Positions 26,354 through 29,992 of a stretch of DNA of 29,992 bases are shown here, piece by piece. Each line of letters begins with the position of its first letter. The first letter of the stretch is position 1. The position numbers and the translations under genes were made by a program. The DNA is taken from contig WELB01000059.1 of the NCBI GenBank assembly GCA_009602725.1, forward strand, positions 461,739-491,730. The letters are read 5' to 3'. The stretch is from Spirogloea muscicola (lineage: Eukaryota; Streptophyta; Zygnematophyceae; Spirogloeales; Spirogloeaceae). The notes beneath the pieces are model-generated. The model searched no databases. It saw only the letters and a list, made by a program, of their open reading frames with translations, and was not told where the DNA came from.

Positions 26354-27773
26354 GGCGCGCGGAGCGCATGAAATGAAAGGGAGGCCAATTCAAGGCAATA
26401 CAGTGTTCAGGCAGAGTTTAGTGCGATCTAAACAAGGCTGCATAGTACGGGGACCTAAAGTAAGGTGCCGAAGGCGACATTTAAGAAGAGCCTAACCGAA
26501 CGGACAAGGTAAAGGGGAGCTCCGACAAGTACAGACAATCCTTTCTGGCATGACTGCGCAAAGCCAGTAGATTCACGCGTACGTGAGGCAGAGTACTTGT
26601 GCTGGCAATCTGCATCGGCATGCCCGACACAGGCAGCTGTAGCTTCGACATGCGAACTGGCGTCTCAGGAGCGCATTTAGGAGACCCAGTTGTTGCACTG
26701 CCATCCACATGCTCCTGTTCCTGGTTCACGTGCAGCGACTTTATGTGTACATGGTACAGACATTGTGTTGAAGGCCTGCCAAACATGTTTGCTGCAGAGT
26801 GGGCAGTGGGGGGGGAGTGATTGGGTGTTTGATTAAAGAGGAGTTGGCATTCAGCTCGACTTCGGATGCCAAGGAAGGCACGCTTCTTGAACACGGACAC
26901 GCTGATGCATAGTCAAACTCAGAGGAAAGGTACGTTATGATGGCAGTGGTATGCATGCTTTGGCCATGCCTGACGCTCAGAGTTGCCGCCACACAACTAT
27001 TCGAAAGGCACGCCTGCGAGATACATAGACGCTAGCAGGCCCGAAATAGTGCGCAGGAATGTTAGTCGAGCAAGGCCCTAGTCGCTCGGAGCATGTGCAA
27101 GCTAAGCCATAACGGAAGGCCAAGTATGAAGAGCGGCATTGGAGACCATGCTGAGCTGCAACTACTTCCTCGATCCTTGGGGAGTCGCAGAGACGAACTT
27201 TGGCTCAAGGAAGTGGGGAGCTTCAGCATGCAACCACTCTTGACTAACATAGCAGCAGTAACCAATCAGTATCGAAGAGTGATGAACAATGATATGTAGA
27301 GGTCCTTCAATTAGATCGTCAACCTATGCAAGCTCGTTCAAAGACAGCCAAAATTGCGATGTTGTCATATCGTTGCCAGTCTAAATAACTAGCAATTTCC
27401 AAAGTGGAAATGAAGAGGTCAGTCACACAGCACGACAGAGGACTACACGGGGTCGCTCACAAAGCCCACACGTGCAACACTGCACCGAAGAGAGACTAAA
27501 CCCTTGACATGACACACCTGATAATAGCAAGCTAACCAATTCGACATCCATCATTCCTTGGTTGTATGCTCCAATGCTACACAAGTGATACTAATAAGCT
27601 GCCAGATAGGGATGAATGGTAAAACTCTGAATGCAGTGCCTCACAGATGTGGACCTTCCACTCGAGGAGCCACAGAGGCTCACGCTAGACACAGGAAACA
27701 CAACTAACACCCAAAACTACCGTGCACAAGCAGACACTCGTGTGAAGCCAATGACAGTGGGTTGCCTCCAGCT
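26354..27773. other. intergenic region downstream of gamma-glutamyl hydrolase
   Basis: Only short frames with no recognised domain on either strand (for example 26481-26900 minus). It presumably contains the 3' untranslated region of the minus-strand gene ending at 27774. No terminator or RNA gene was seen. Confidence 0.5.
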
Positions 27774-29921
27774 TCAAGAGCTCCTCACAGCCCCAAAACG
27801 ACTACGGCGCGTCCCATTCCACGGCGCCCGCTCCTTGAAGAAGATGATTTCACTATATGCACTGCTGATACCGTGCATCTTGCCAGTTGGGCGGCTGGGC
27901 CAATTGTGAATGAGGAACCTTTCCTCGTCCTCAGGTTCATCAAAGCGGTTGCGGTTGTATTTGCACTCATTGCAGAAGAAGCGGCCAAGGTAGTTGGAAA
28001 AAGATATTGCCGCCTGCATGAGAACCAGGTCCACACACGGCCTGCATGTCAGTTCATTCCCAATGATGCCACTCTACCTGGCATATATAATGCCCACTTT
28101 GACTCAGACGGCCCGGCTAGCTGGAGGTGACTCTGTTCGGTCAGATGGTGGCAAGAGCTTACGGAAGCGTCAGTGCGAAGTAGCAAGGTGAGCAGACCAC
28201 TACAACGCCGGCCACAGCTTTCTTTGCCTTCCTTTCTTGCCAAGAAGGTCTGGCAATTTACGGTGCAGAAAGCGACAGCAGACAGAGGCACTATCTACAG
28301 CAGACAGCAGAGCACTTGACAGCTACAGAGGCGAGCAGAAGAGTAGCCCGGCTGCACAAAGTGCTGCTATGTGTTGCTCCCCTTCCACTCCTTTCTGTAC
28401 AGCCACCTTGCGCAACCAAACTGCCTCCTTGCTCGGCTGTGTATCTAGCTATCAACATCTTGCTTCCAGGACAGACAGACTTGCCGACAGCTGATGCTTG
28501 CTCAACCACAGTTGTTGCCATCCCCAGCAGACATGTATAAGCTGGGACTGACCTTGGGGTGTTCAAGGAAACCCCAGTCTGCAACCAAGGACTCAACAAG
28601 CATCCGGCAAGACAGGTGCATTTCATGGCAGCATGTAGAGGGCTCGCTGGCGCAGAGTCACGAACCCAGGATGAAAAAGACATCATGTGCACGCAAGATA
28701 TGCTACAATCCGTTGCGAGTAGACCGGTAGGACAAATTATTTGAGCAGGCGGCCTTCTGATCGTTGTTTACCTCCAAATGCGACATCTGGTACTTGTGAG
28801 TCCACTCCCAGGGCGCCTTCTCGGGGTGCCACTGTGTGCCGTAGAACGGGTACAGGCGGCCCTCAATGGTGGACACGAACTCCATCCCGTTGCGATCCTT
28901 GTCCACGGACAAGACCTTGAGGTCGTCCCCTGCAGGGGAGCTCCGGAAGTCCTCTGGGGTGTACCCCAGGCCGTGATTGTTGAAAGCAAGGTGGCCGATA
29001 GGGGAGGCGACCTGCGCAGACGGCAGCGCCACAACTTTAATTTCTTGGTATCTTGAAGTCAATCAAACCACTAGCATAAGCCTTTTGTGACAGGCTTGTG
29101 ATGGTCAATCTAGACACAAATCTCATTTGGGCTTGAAGGACGTGGAAGTGGGTGGCCATCGCCGACCTCCTTGAAGAGCTCGTATGTCATGCCGCCGAAG
29201 AGGCGGCTGAGCCAGCCGGAGGTGGTGAAGCCGAGGTTTATGCCGTAGTTCTCCGCGTCCACCTTGCGGAGGTACGTCGCATTCACGTCCTGGGCAAACA
29301 GCTGGACGAGGCGCTCGAAGCCGAGGCAGGTCCCCCAGAGCGGGTAGTAGTTGCCGCGCTCGTTCTCAGCATAGACGTGCTCGAAGATGGCGCGCGTCGT
29401 GCGTAGGTACTTGGCGCCCTCGGGGTCCGTCTCCACGGGGTTGAACTCCACCAGGCCGCCCGTCCAGAAGATGCCATTAAGCCTATCGGCCAGAAGCAAC
29501 AACAATCCATCATTAGCGACGGCAGTAAGGGACACCACGATCGCCGTCGACCGCCGTGGGATTATTATATGGGGTCGAGGCTTACCGGTTGAGCAGGTAG
29601 CTGAGCTCCTCCTCGGTGGCGTCGTAGAAGATGGGCATGACGCGGCCGCCGCCGGCCTCCACCCACCGCGCGTACGACGTCGCGAAGCTGGACGTGCCAT
29701 ACTTTCGCTGCGGGCGCGGCGACAGCAGCAGCGACGTCAAGACTCGACGTCAAGGGCTCATGATCCGGCTGCATTGCCAGACCTCGGAAAGCGGACGGCG
29801 ATGGAGGCGCGGCTCGAACCTGGCTCCTCACGGTCACGGGCAGCGTGAGCACGCCAATGATCGGCCGGTCCGTGAACTGCTCCAGCGGCCGCTGGTAGTC
29901 CCCCAGCTCCACGGCGCGGAT
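27774..29921 (-). CDS. GGH: gamma-glutamyl hydrolase (folate gamma-glutamyl hydrolase), 5' end off window
   Basis: Peptidase family C26, class-I glutamine-amidotransferase fold; it removes gamma-linked glutamates from folate polyglutamates, usually in the vacuole or secreted. Exons on the minus strand: 29921-29832, 29707-29586, 29482-29167, 29011-28772, 28013-27774. Introns are 124, 103, 155 and 758 bp, all GT-AG and in phase. The visible protein is about 335 residues, close to the family's usual length. Motifs: RPIIGVLTLPV start, VEAGGGRVMPIFYDATEEEL, LNGIFWTGG, the nucleophile elbow YPLWGTCLGFE (Cys about residue 123), FNNHGLGY, and GTQWHPEK (catalytic His about 238, Glu about 240). The last exon gives FSNYLGRFFCNECK, the family's C-terminal helix. 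A signal peptide and ATG were not seen; the first visible exon probably begins after an acceptor at 29922. The weak GTCGGC donor of intron 3 is the least certain junction. Confidence 0.88.
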
Positions 29922-29992
29922 CTGCGGCCGCGCGCGACGCCGTCAGCGCCGGCATCGCCGCCGGCCAGCGCCAGCGCCGGCATGCGAACGGC

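Overview
The window is nuclear DNA of a GC-rich eukaryote. A green alga is the best guess, because the right end carries a plant/algal-type gamma-glutamyl hydrolase gene with short GT-AG introns and the exons are extremely GC-rich at third codon positions with alanine/arginine runs. This is an inference, not proof. About two thirds of the window (roughly 1-21.7 kb) is a graveyard of Ty3/gypsy (Metaviridae, chromodomain-bearing) LTR retrotransposons. The last 8 kb holds two host genes and poorly coding DNA between them.

Layout. 1-600: left edge with a possible signal-peptide-coding start on the minus strand, two tandem repeats and one copy of a short dispersed repeat. 600-2160: a broken minus-strand integrase split by a solo LTR. 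2161-4730: LTR fragments of several families plus a reverse-transcriptase remnant. 4731-20636: a nested stack. An LTR of family L2 (target duplication GCTTC) was split by a Ty3/gypsy element, TE-2 (5264-20232, duplication ACCCT). TE-2 later received a solo L4 LTR in its 5' LTR (5343-6030, TCATC), a solo L2 LTR in its pol gene (9120-9895, GCTAG) and a second element, TE-1 (10444-17820, TTTCC). TE-1 itself carries an L4 LTR (15226-15885) that runs into a 596-bp assembly gap, and a 136-bp insert in its 3' LTR. 20642-21688: the other flank of the outermost LTR and a gag-protease remnant.

22.3-24.0 kb: a multi-exon host gene with an N-terminal membrane segment and a GDS-containing esterase/acyltransferase domain (PC-esterase/Cas1p-like); a Copia-type gag fragment lies in one of its predicted introns. 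24.0-27.8 kb: no confident gene, but a long imperfect hairpin and a block between 12-bp direct repeats. 27774-29921: gamma-glutamyl hydrolase on the minus strand, five exons visible, 5' end off the window.

The two retrotransposons encode the usual gag, protease, reverse transcriptase, RNase H, integrase and chromodomain in that order, but both are disabled by frameshifts, stops and, in TE-2, loss of the reverse-transcriptase catalytic core. LTR family names used here: L1 (TE-1 LTR), L2 (TGTAACGT... solo LTRs), L3 (TE-2 LTR), L4 (TGTAACGAAT...ATTCGTTACA). Coordinates of decayed pieces are approximate to about 10 bases; those of elements with target duplications are exact as read.
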